Shown in pieces: positions 1 through 5,978 of a stretch of DNA of 34,849 nt. The notes under the pieces were generated by a model. It saw nothing but the letters and a program-made list of their open reading frames with translations. It ran no database searches and was not told the origin of the DNA. Numbering within the stretch: position 1 is the first letter of the stretch; the number at the start of each line of letters is the position of its first letter. The position numbers and the translations under genes are program-made. The stretch is taken from IMG/VR virus record IMGVR_UViG_3300038701_001062, positions 1 to 34,849 of that record. One strand, given 5' to 3'. Origin of the DNA: a virus.

Positions 1-675
1 GCGGATCAAACCACACAAGGTTTTAACGCAATCGAGAGCAATGCTGCAGCCAATATGAACGGCCAAGGCACGTCAGGGCAATTTCAAAATATAATTGACA
101 ATGGCGGCTATAACTCAGCCCAGCAAGGCGCTATGAGCCAAATGCAACAAGCAGCGGGCGGTTATCAAAACGACCCAACTTATCAAGCCTATCGTCAGAA
201 TACGCTAAATGACGTTTCAAATAGTGTAAACGAGGCTATGTCTGGCGCGGGTCGTTATGGCAGCGCAGCGCATACGGGCGCATTGACAGACCAATTATCG
301 GCGGCTGGTTCACAAATGGATATGCAGCAGCTTTCAAGACAAGATGCAGCCAATCAGAATTTGTTTAATATGGGGCAGGCGGCTCAAGGTAATCTTGGCA
401 CTGCATATGCGGGCATGGGTCAACCGGCTCAAGACCTTATGCAAGTTGGCGGTGCTTATGAAGACCTGGCAACACGAACTAAAAACGACGAATTGCGTAT
501 TTTCGATGAAGCTCAAAACAAGCCTTGGGAAAATCTTGGTCGCTTGAATGCAGTAGCAACAGGCGCGGGCAATTACGGATCATCAACAACAACAGCACAA
601 GGACCAAGCGCAAATCCGTTTATGCAAGCGGCAGGCGCGGGGCTTTCTTTAGCTGGCTTATTCGGGGGTTTCTAA
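1..675 (+). CDS. Ala/Gln/Gly-rich virion protein, 5' end outside the window
   Basis: The reading frame is open from the first base of the window, so this is the C-terminal 224 residues of a longer protein; the ATG at 55 is internal. Composition is dominated by Ala, Gln, Gly, Asn and Ser with no Cys, and the C-terminus is a short hydrophobic Gly/Ala/Leu stretch. It lies directly upstream of two similarly biased proteins and an ejection-type protein, all on the same strand and nearly abutting. That position matches the internal-head or DNA-ejection block of P22-like phages (gp7/gp20/gp16 region). I do not recognise a catalytic motif, so a role in the ejected core is inference from composition and synteny. 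Confidence 0.7.
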   Translation, partial: ADQTTQGFNAIESNAAANMNGQGTSGQFQNIIDNGGYNSAQQGAMSQMQQAAGGYQNDPTYQAYRQNTLNDVSNSVNEAMSGAGRYGSAAHTGALTDQLSAAGSQMDMQQLSRQDAANQNLFNMGQAAQGNLGTAYAGMGQPAQDLMQVGGAYEDLATRTKNDELRIFDEAQNKPWENLGRLNAVATGAGNYGSSTTTAQGPSANPFMQAAGAGLSLAGLFGGF

Positions 676-676
676 A

Positions 677-925
677 ATGGGTGGTGGTGGCGGTAGCGCA
701 GCAGCTACAACAGAAGTGCAAGAAGATCCAGCCTTCACAGGCCAAATGAGGCAGTTTGGCGCGGGTCAAGCTGGTTTAGTGCAAAACCAGTTAAACCAAG
801 CTGGATTGGGTGGGATGATTGATCCTACGCAATTTCAACAAACGCAAGCACCTGTTTTTAAAAATCCTGATGAAATTGAGCTTTATTTGAAGTCTCTTGG
901 TAAAACGCCTGCGGAGTACGAATAA
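677..925 (+). CDS. Small Gly-rich phage protein of the virion block
   Basis: An 82-residue protein starting one base after the stop of the preceding gene. It begins with a run of five glycines, continues with Gln/Gly-rich sequence and ends in a more ordered acidic segment (around residues 60-82). Its stop codon overlaps the start of the next gene, so translation is probably coupled. No family is recognised with certainty; context suggests a minor virion or ejection component. Confidence 0.6.
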   Translation: MGGGGGSAAATTEVQEDPAFTGQMRQFGAGQAGLVQNQLNQAGLGGMIDPTQFQQTQAPVFKNPDEIELYLKSLGKTPAEYE

Positions 926-1962
926 TGGATAACAAAACTGGCCTACTAGGTAATATTTCAAACGCTTTCGGCGGTCGTCAGGGGTTGCTATCTGCGGGCT
1001 TGCCTATGATGTTTGGCGGTCCACAAGCACAACAACAAGCGCTTATGCAAGGTTTACAGTATGGCGGCACAATGCAAGCTGAAAACCGCAAGACGCAACA
1101 GGCAGAAGCGCAAAAGAACAAAACGCTTGAGTATTTGCAGCAAAGCAATCCAGAACTTGCCGCATTGATGGAAGCGGGCATGTCGGGCAGCGAGGCGCTA
1201 GGACTGGCTTATAAAGCACAACAGCCGCCAAAAGCAGAAAAACCAACGAGCGCTATCCAGAACTATAACTTTGCAGTAGATCAAGGTTTTGATGGTTCGT
1301 TTGTGGATTGGCAAACCGGCCAGAAGCGAGCGGGTGCAACTAACGTGAATGTCAACAATGCAAGTGAAGTCGGTACAATCCCGCAGGGGTTTGAGTTGTT
1401 CACGGACCCAGAAACGGGCGCGCGTTCTATGCGGCCAGTTACAGGTGGCCCAGAAGACCCTACTAAATTCAACGAGAAAAAGGCGGCTAACGAAGCACAA
1501 AAAGCAACGGTAGCACGTCAGGCTATTGCTGACATCAAAGGCAAACTTAGCCAAGGCGGTCTGTTAAATATGCCTGAGGTTGGCGTTGTTGGCTCGCGCC
1601 TTGCTGATATGGGCCTTAACCAAGAGGCTGTTGACGTAAAACGAAAGCTTGAAACACTTCAATCGGTTGTTTCGTTTGATCGCTTGCAGCAGATGCGAGA
1701 AGCAAGTCCAACCGGCGGCGCTTTGGGTGCTGTATCTGAGAGAGAACTTGCATTACTTCAAAGCAGTATGGGTGCATTATCAAATGACATGAGCGAAGAA
1801 GAGCTTACGAAGACACTGGATTTTATTGATGGTGTGATGAGTAAATTTGCAGCATACCCGCAAGGTGCACAAGCAATGCAGCCAGCAGCAACACAAAATG
1901 GAATGCCTGATTTCTCCACTATGTCAGACGAAGAACTAGAGGCTATTGTCAATGGACGTTAA
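925..1962 (+). CDS. Putative DNA-ejection / internal virion protein
   Basis: A 345-residue protein with a Gly/Met/Gln-rich N-terminal 80 residues. A central segment reads like a short substrate-style repeat (QNYNFAVDQGF, residues ~112-122). The largely helical C-terminal half (about 185-300) contains the LNMPEVGVVGSR region followed by a long amphipathic helix. Similar arrangements occur in ejection-block proteins of short-tailed phages of alphaproteobacteria. It starts on the overlapping stop of the upstream gene and its own stop overlaps the next start, consistent with one late mRNA. No enzymatic motif is visible. Assignment rests on synteny with gp20/gp7-type genes and is inference. Confidence 0.6.
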   Translation: MDNKTGLLGNISNAFGGRQGLLSAGLPMMFGGPQAQQQALMQGLQYGGTMQAENRKTQQAEAQKNKTLEYLQQSNPELAALMEAGMSGSEALGLAYKAQQPPKAEKPTSAIQNYNFAVDQGFDGSFVDWQTGQKRAGATNVNVNNASEVGTIPQGFELFTDPETGARSMRPVTGGPEDPTKFNEKKAANEAQKATVARQAIADIKGKLSQGGLLNMPEVGVVGSRLADMGLNQEAVDVKRKLETLQSVVSFDRLQQMREASPTGGALGAVSERELALLQSSMGALSNDMSEEELTKTLDFIDGVMSKFAAYPQGAQAMQPAATQNGMPDFSTMSDEELEAIVNGR

Positions 1963-3406
1963 ACAAGCTGCACAGCAAGAGCTTTTGCGCCGTAAAGCAG
2001 CAGTAGAGCTTGAACGCCGTAAATCCGCACCGCAAGAGGCCCGTTGGGATCATAAAGTCGGTGCCGCAATTGATGGCGTTGCGCAAGGCATGACTTTTGG
2101 GTTCTCTGATGAAATCGCGGCGGGCATGGCTTCTGGTGGTGGTCTGTGGGGCGATTACGACGAGGAACTTGCAGCAGAACGCGCGCGCATGGCTGAAAAC
2201 AAAGAACTTGCAGGCGGCTATGAATTAGGCGGTCAAATTGCTGGTGGTCTTGCAACCGGTGCAGGCTTGATGAAATCCGGTGTAACTATGCTTGCTAAAA
2301 ATCCTACCGTTCTAAAAGCAGCAGGCGAGGGTGCATTGTATGGCGGTGCATATGGTCTTGGATCTGCGGAAGAAGGCGAGCGCTTAGAGGGTGCGTTAAT
2401 GGGAGCAGGCACTGGCGCGGCATTTGGCGGCTTAGCTCAAAAAACTGGCAATATCATCAAAAGCAAGGTCGCAAATAATGCGGTCAAGAAAGCTGCGCCT
2501 ACAATCGATAGCCTAAAACAGAAGTCACAAGCTCTTTATACTAAAATGCGCGAGTCCGGTGTTGTTGTTCGTGAAAATAAAATCAATAATATTAAAGGCA
2601 ATATTGCTCTTGAGTTATCGCAAACAACCCCTGATCTTGCCCCGCAAGCCCACGCGCTAAAAAAGCTTGTTGATGATACTTTGCAAGGTGATGTCAATAT
2701 CATTGATCTGCATAATATCTCCAAATCCGTCAATCGCGTGTCTCGTGGTGGATTACAAGGCGAAGACGCTCATTTTGTAGGCAAGATTAAAACATATGTT
2801 GATAATGCTATCGACAGCATGCAAACGAGCGATATTAAAGGCCCATTAAGCGCAGTTAAGCTAAAGAATGAGGCTGATGAACTTTGGAAGACAGCGCGTA
2901 AATCTGAAATTATAGATAAAATTTTTGAGGACGCTAAAAGTCAAGCAACTGGCTTCGAGAACGGCCTAGTTATTCAATTTCGTTCGATGTCAAAAAATGC
3001 AAAACTTATGCGTCAGTTCTCAGAAGCAGAACAGAAGATGATTAAAGACTTAGTTCGTCGTGGGTCCGCACGTGAAATTTTGGCTCAGATCGGGAAGTTG
3101 TCCCCAACTAGCACATTTGGCCCATTGGTAACGGGTAGTGTAGGTTTTAATTCTGGATTTGTGCCTGGTGCAGCGCTAGCGGCTACTGGCTATGGTGCAC
3201 GGAAAGGTGCAGAGTATATGACCAAAGGAAAAGCAGAAGCTATTCGACAGGCTGTGATGACTGGAAACGCTCCTATTCGGGAATCTTCGAAATCAGCAAG
3301 ATACTCAATACCAACACTGGCACAGCAATCCACAAACCAAACGATGTCAGCCAATTCCAATAAAAGATACCAACCCAACCCGCAATTGAAGCGCCCCCAA
3401 AGATAA
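1952..3406 (+). CDS. Putative gp16/gp20-like DNA ejection protein
   Basis: A 484-residue protein. I chose the ATG at 1952 over the TTG at 1946 because AGAGG lies 9 bases upstream; it overlaps the previous gene by 11 bases. The N-terminus (about 1-30) is a charged amphipathic helix. Residues ~35-160 are rich in Gly/Ala with repeated G-x-x-x-G spacing, typical of glycine-zipper, membrane-inserting segments. The middle is a long charged helical region and the C-terminus again has a Gly/Ala patch. It is the last gene before an Mnt/Arc switch, which is where P22 gene 16 lies. P22 gp16, gp20 and gp7 are ejected to carry DNA across the envelope; the same role is inferred here. Confidence 0.6.
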   Translation: MDVKQAAQQELLRRKAAVELERRKSAPQEARWDHKVGAAIDGVAQGMTFGFSDEIAAGMASGGGLWGDYDEELAAERARMAENKELAGGYELGGQIAGGLATGAGLMKSGVTMLAKNPTVLKAAGEGALYGGAYGLGSAEEGERLEGALMGAGTGAAFGGLAQKTGNIIKSKVANNAVKKAAPTIDSLKQKSQALYTKMRESGVVVRENKINNIKGNIALELSQTTPDLAPQAHALKKLVDDTLQGDVNIIDLHNISKSVNRVSRGGLQGEDAHFVGKIKTYVDNAIDSMQTSDIKGPLSAVKLKNEADELWKTARKSEIIDKIFEDAKSQATGFENGLVIQFRSMSKNAKLMRQFSEAEQKMIKDLVRRGSAREILAQIGKLSPTSTFGPLVTGSVGFNSGFVPGAALAATGYGARKGAEYMTKGKAEAIRQAVMTGNAPIRESSKSARYSIPTLAQQSTNQTMSANSNKRYQPNPQLKRPQR

Positions 3407-3470
3407 GGACTTTGTGCCAAAGCGTAAATTGAAATTGATTGTCGTTTGCTGGTTCGCGGTTGTCAGTCAT
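3273..3470 (-). CDS. Small two-helix membrane protein, possible superinfection exclusion factor
   Basis: A 65-residue protein starting at 3470, with AGAGG six bases upstream; the start overlaps the stop of the Mnt-like gene, so the two are translationally coupled. A polar N-terminal 20 residues is followed by two hydrophobic segments (about 27-45 and 47-62) separated by a very short turn. Its last 134 bases run antisense through the 3' end of the ejection gene. In P22 the sieA gene, an inner-membrane superinfection exclusion protein, sits between gene 16 and mnt. Position and membrane character match, but this protein is much shorter than SieA, so the role is inference. Confidence 0.6.
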   Translation of the reverse strand: MTDNREPANDNQFQFTLWHKVLIFGGASIAGWVGIFYWNWLTSFGLWIAVPVLVLSILLISKIPE

Positions 3471-3804
3471 CGGAGGCCTCTGAATCCTCTTTATGGCGCT
3501 TTTGCAATACAAACTCGGCAAGAACGTCAGCAATTCCAGATTTGAAAATGGCGTCTTCAAGTTTGTCCCTTAAAATAGCTTCGTCTTCTTTGTTGCCGCC
3601 CGCTCGTTTAGCAGCTGTATCAGCAGGTACTTGTTTATTAAACACATCAGCCGTAAGAGTTCTCTCTAACCTCTGAATTATCTCTGCATTGAGCGACCTG
3701 CCGTTTTCGGCGGCCAGCTTTTTTAATTCATCACGCATTCCGTCAGGGAAACGAAGCATATACTGGTCTAATTGTTGGCTAGGGAATCTGTCTTTTTTAC
3801 TCAT
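3463..3804 (-). CDS. Mnt-like ribbon-helix-helix repressor
   Basis: A 113-residue protein. Residues ~14-50 carry the Arc/Mnt signature: a beta strand (QYMLRFPDG), then MRDELKKLAAENGRSLN, then AEIIQRLE. The NGRS-N-EI pattern is the hallmark of this family. The C-terminal 60 residues are helical and charged, as in Mnt, whose C-terminus tetramerises. Family members bind operators as dimers of dimers, inserting the N-terminal strand into the major groove. The gene diverges from a shorter Arc-like gene across a region with repeated CCTAT...ATAGG sites, which it most likely binds. It is probably the immI maintenance repressor of this phage. Confidence 0.88.
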   Translation of the reverse strand: MSKKDRFPSQQLDQYMLRFPDGMRDELKKLAAENGRSLNAEIIQRLERTLTADVFNKQVPADTAAKRAGGNKEDEAILRDKLEDAIFKSGIADVLAEFVLQKRHKEDSEASDD

Positions 3805-3805
3805 G

Positions 3806-3880
3806 CCTATTAACTAGCGATATTTTTTGCTTGACGCCACCCTATTAACTTGATAGGTATATGCCTATTAACTTGATAGG
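3806..3880. promoter_or_regulatory. Operator repeats between the Mnt-like and Arc-like genes
   Basis: Two identical 17-bp copies, CCTATTAACTTGATAGG, lie at 3841-3857 and 3864-3880, 23 bp apart. Each has inverted ends CCTAT/ATAGG. A third copy at 3806-3822 matches only over its first 10 bases and lies directly against the start codon of the Mnt-like gene. Known P22 Mnt and Arc operators also carry ATAG/CTAT half-sites, so these are likely binding sites of one or both ribbon-helix-helix repressors. Confidence 0.75.
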
Positions 3881-3886
3881 AGTCAA
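3831..3886. promoter_or_regulatory. Divergent promoters of the immI-like region
   Basis: On the minus strand TTGACT (complement of 3881-3886) and CATATA (complement of 3858-3863) are spaced by exactly the 17-bp operator copy, a good sigma70-type layout for the Mnt-like gene. On the plus strand TTGACG at 3831-3836 is a -35 candidate with weak -10 candidates near 3854-3863 for the Arc-like unit. Operators lie inside both promoters, so the repressors would block polymerase directly. Confidence 0.5.
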
Positions 3887-3888
3887 AA

Positions 3889-4062
3889 ATGCATAATAAA
3901 AACTACCCAAGCCAAACGGCTGATAAGTTCATGCTCCGATTGCCGGATGGCTGGAGGGATTTGATTAAAGAACATGCAGCTCGCAATCGTCGTTCAATGA
4001 ATAGTGAAATTGTTGCGCGGTTAGAGCAAGCTTTTGAGCAGGGGCAACCCACCGATGCTTAA
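3889..4062 (+). CDS. Arc-like ribbon-helix-helix repressor
   Basis: A 57-residue protein, close to the 53 residues of P22 Arc. It shows the strand KFMLRLPDG, helix A and the signature NRRSMNSEI followed by the last helix. It starts nine bases after an operator copy and is the first gene of a rightward unit that continues to the terminator at 5949. In P22, Arc represses its own promoter and limits transcription of the downstream ant gene. Here the genes in that downstream position are the RAMP-like pair, so Arc-like control of that pair is the natural inference. It is shorter than the Mnt-like paralogue and lacks its C-terminal extension. Confidence 0.9.
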   Translation: MHNKNYPSQTADKFMLRLPDGWRDLIKEHAARNRRSMNSEIVARLEQAFEQGQPTDA

Positions 4063-4069
4063 AACGAAA

Positions 4070-4101
4070 AACGCCCCCGAAGCTGTAACTTCAAGGGCGT
4101 T
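4070..4101 (+). other. Hairpin just after the Arc-like gene
   Basis: AACGCCC (4070-4076) pairs with GGGCGTT (4095-4101), with a second inner stem GAAG/CTTC (4079-4082 with 4089-4092). On the + strand no U-run follows, so it is a poor intrinsic terminator rightward. Read leftward it is followed by a T-rich tract. It could act as a partial attenuator or mRNA-stabilising element between arc and the genes that follow. Confidence 0.5.
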
Positions 4102-4138
4102 AAGTGAAAAATTCCAATGCAGAAAAGGAAAATATTCA

Positions 4139-4213
4139 ATGAAAAGTATAATTCAATTTAGCCAACAAGGCAACACTCTACCGAATGTAAAATCAAATGG
4201 GGAGTGCGTATAA
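4139..4213 (+). CDS. 24-codon ORF coupled to the RAMP-like gene
   Basis: ATG at 4139 is preceded by AAAGGAAA nine bases upstream. The ORF ends in TAATG, whose ATG is the start of the 218-residue gene. The 24-residue product starts MKSIIQFSQQGN, reminiscent of the opening residues of BRO-N antirepressors such as phage Ant proteins, but it has no domain. It may be a leader peptide that couples translation, or a remnant of an ant gene replaced by the present pair. Both readings are speculative. Confidence 0.4.
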   Translation: MKSIIQFSQQGNTLPNVKSNGECV

Positions 4214-4869
4214 TGCCTGTAAAGAAAACAAATGCAGCTATCGAACTGCCAAAACTCGATATTCGCCTAATGGAAGTAACAGTTGTTGGTGATAGCCCAT
4301 TAATTGTGCATGCTTGGTCAGAGAAATCAAAGCGTGAGATGCTTGATAAACAGTTGAAAGTCGCGAAAGGCGCAAAGGAAGCCAAAGACCCTGTTGCTGA
4401 TTTCAATGCCTCCTTATATCGGCTCGGTGAAGATTATGGCTTTCCGTCTGTCGGATTTAAATCTGCTGCGGTTACTGCTGGTACTTCGGTTGCTGGGCTT
4501 ACAAAAATTGCCGCCCGTCAAGCCTTTCATATTATCGGGCAAGATGTTGATGTAGATGGCGTTTTTGAAGGAACTAGCGCTCGACATAATCTTGTGAAGA
4601 TAGAGGGTGGCGAGCCAGCCATGCGTGAAGACATGGTTCGGGTCGGCATGGGCACCGCAGATATACGGTATCGGGGTGAATTTCGCGACTGGTGGGCAAA
4701 ACTGCTTGTCCGTTATAATGCGAATGTATTGTCGGAAAGCCAAATCTTGAACTTGTTGAATGTAGCAGGTTTTGCGGTTGGCGTTGGTGAGTGGCGACCT
4801 GAAAAAGACGGTTCCTATGGCATGTTTCATGTTGCAACCGAAGCAGAATTAAAGGGGATTGCCGCATGA
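4213..4869 (+). CDS. Phage protein with RAMP/Cas7-like features
   Basis: A 218-residue protein. ATG at 4213 is chosen because GGGGAG sits 8 bases upstream, whereas the GTG at 4204 overlaps that site. A basic N-terminal tail leads into a hydrophobic strand (residues 20-34, EVTVVGDSPLIVHAW). A loop-helix element GFPSVGFKSAAVTAG at 76-90 resembles the segment of RAMP proteins that precedes the first long helix. A second strand-helix half (152-186) is followed by a glycine-rich loop (AVGVGEWRPEKDGSYGMF, 188-205) like the G-loop of Cas7/RAMP proteins. RAMP proteins bind single-stranded RNA with a regular few-nucleotide footprint. The fold is my inference from pattern, not a database match. It overlaps the next gene by four bases, and a G-rich pentamer array follows that gene. 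Confidence 0.7.
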   Translation: MPVKKTNAAIELPKLDIRLMEVTVVGDSPLIVHAWSEKSKREMLDKQLKVAKGAKEAKDPVADFNASLYRLGEDYGFPSVGFKSAAVTAGTSVAGLTKIAARQAFHIIGQDVDVDGVFEGTSARHNLVKIEGGEPAMREDMVRVGMGTADIRYRGEFRDWWAKLLVRYNANVLSESQILNLLNVAGFAVGVGEWRPEKDGSYGMFHVATEAELKGIAA

Positions 4870-5363
4870 ATATTGTAGGGTATGAATTTATTGAGGGTGC
4901 CAGATTTCAGTCTGGCGCTCACAAGGATGCAAATGAAGTTGGTAAACATCTTGAGCTTCTCAAAGAGCAATTCAAAGGTGAGCTTACACCGAATGATATT
5001 CTTGAGGATGCTAAAAATCATAATTCGCCGCTTCATTCATATTTTGAGTGGGATGATGGAAAGGCAGCAGAACAACATCGGCTTCAACAAGCGAGAGGAT
5101 TAATCAGAACAGTTGTTGCCGTGTACAGATCCGATGAAAAAGAGTCTGTTGTGCGACATAGAGCTTATGTCCACATTAAAGAGGGGGAGGCTTCTCATTA
5201 TCGTGAAACTTCACACGCCATGTCTCAGAAGAAAACAAGGGACAATGTGCTGCAAAGTGCTTGGCGAGAACTTCAATCTTGGAAGAAACGTTACGCAGAT
5301 TTAGAAGAGTTTGCTTCTGTTGCAGAGGCAATTGATCAGATAAAAAAACCAGAAATGGTCTGA
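4866..5363 (+). CDS. Conserved-looking partner of the RAMP-like protein
   Basis: A 165-residue soluble protein starting on an ATGA overlap, so it is made with the preceding protein. Residues 20-60 are helical and end in PLHSYFEWDDGKAAEQ (55-70), a block that looks conserved. A strand RTVVAVYR (81-88) and another (98-105) follow, and the C-terminal 50 residues form a charged helix (SAWRELQSWKKRYADLEEF). No catalytic motif or membrane segment is seen. I do not recognise a named family. Tight coupling suggests it works with the RAMP-like protein, perhaps as the small helical subunit of a complex; that is inference. The pentamer array begins 60 bases after its stop. Confidence 0.75.
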   Translation: MNIVGYEFIEGARFQSGAHKDANEVGKHLELLKEQFKGELTPNDILEDAKNHNSPLHSYFEWDDGKAAEQHRLQQARGLIRTVVAVYRSDEKESVVRHRAYVHIKEGEASHYRETSHAMSQKKTRDNVLQSAWRELQSWKKRYADLEEFASVAEAIDQIKKPEMV

Positions 5364-5422
5364 TTTGTCTAGGGTTATGGCGAGAGTTACCTTACTCAAC
5401 CTCGCAATCTTTTTAGATTATT

Positions 5423-5653
5423 GGCAGGCGGGTTCAGGCTAGTTCAGGTGGGTTATGGTATGTTGAGGCAGGCGGGGTGTGGCGTGGCGAGCTACGGCAT
5501 GGTCTGGCAAGGTCGGGCGTGTTGCGTTTCGGCAGGCAAGGAAAGGCACGTTGTGGTGAGACTTGGTTTGGTAAGGCAGGCGAGGCTAGGTTCGGTAAGT
5601 TTAGGTATGGCATGGTAAGGCGTGTTAAGTTTTGGACACGGATGGCTAGGCTA
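5423..5653 (+). repeat. Array of ~47 degenerate GGYNN pentamers
   Basis: From 5423 to 5653 the + strand can be cut into about 47 consecutive units with consensus GG(C/T)NN. Thirty-seven units are exactly 5 nt, including the continuous runs 5481-5530, 5535-5574 and 5579-5653. The other ten are 4 or 6 nt, and the 4-nt units are usually GGCA or GGCG. The first G is nearly invariant, the second strong, the third mostly C or T; the last two vary. The + strand is strongly G-rich and C-poor. It lies in the same transcription direction as the Arc-like unit, after the 165-residue gene and before a perfect hairpin. Because stops are rare in GGYNN text, long open frames cross it, but they look accidental. 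Confidence 0.85.
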
Positions 5654-5666
5654 ACAACCAAAAAAC

Positions 5667-5701
5667 GGCTTCACTCAGTGTTACGAGCACTGAGTGAAGC
5701 C
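5667..5701 (+). other. Perfect 14-bp hairpin closing the pentamer array
   Basis: GGCTTCACTCAGTG (5667-5680) is followed by a 7-nt loop TTACGAG and the exact reverse complement (5688-5701). No U-run follows, so it is not a standard terminator. A 6-bp alternative pairing exists between TAGGCT at 5647-5652 (end of the array) and AGCCTA at 5698-5703. It begins 13 bases after the last pentamer and could be an RNA processing site, a 3' stabiliser or a protein-binding handle. Confidence 0.75.
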
Positions 5702-5729
5702 TAACCAACAATCGAAAGCGAGCTTCGAT

Positions 5730-5921
5730 ATGGCTAATTTAGCATATAAACAACACGAGTCTGTGTATCAACCTGAAACGAAAGAATATTTAATCACTAG
5801 ATTTTGGGATGAAACACAAAACCAACCAAAAGAACATGCGAGACTAATTGAGCGTGGCAAAGCTATTAAGTGTTTTGAGGGCGAAATGCCCATTGGTTTG
5901 TATACACAATTACCAGTCTAA
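5730..5921 (+). CDS. Small hypothetical protein after the array
   Basis: A 63-residue soluble protein if translation starts at the ATG at 5730; a GTG at 5694 is in frame but lies inside the hairpin arm. No strong Shine-Dalgarno sequence is visible. The sequence is Gln/Glu/Tyr-rich with a central KEYLITRFWDE segment and no recognised domain. It is the last gene before the terminator at 5928-5949, so it belongs to the Arc-controlled unit. Confidence 0.5.
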   Translation: MANLAYKQHESVYQPETKEYLITRFWDETQNQPKEHARLIERGKAIKCFEGEMPIGLYTQLPV

Positions 5922-5927
5922 ACTAAG

Positions 5928-5949
5928 GCCCTGCATTGCGGGGCTTTTT
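5928..5949 (+). terminator. Intrinsic terminator of the Arc-controlled unit
   Basis: GCCCTGC (5928-5934), loop ATT, GCGGGGC (5938-5944), then TTTTT. The compact 7-bp stem (one G-U pair) and U-run make a convincing rightward rho-independent terminator, defining the end of a unit that starts at the Arc-like gene. Confidence 0.85.
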
Positions 5950-5978
5950 CTATTGGAGCGAAGAAATGACAAAGTCAT

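Noticed and set aside
4414-4867. Leftward open frames of 97 and 138 codons opposite the RAMP-like gene
   Set aside because: No ribosome sites and unnatural composition; shadows of the rightward coding sequence.
5421-5704. Open frames of 65 and 75 codons across the pentamer array (Gly/Arg/Trp/Val-rich)
   Set aside because: GGYNN text rarely forms stop codons in any frame. The predicted proteins are low complexity, lack ribosome sites and change with the arbitrary phase of the repeat.
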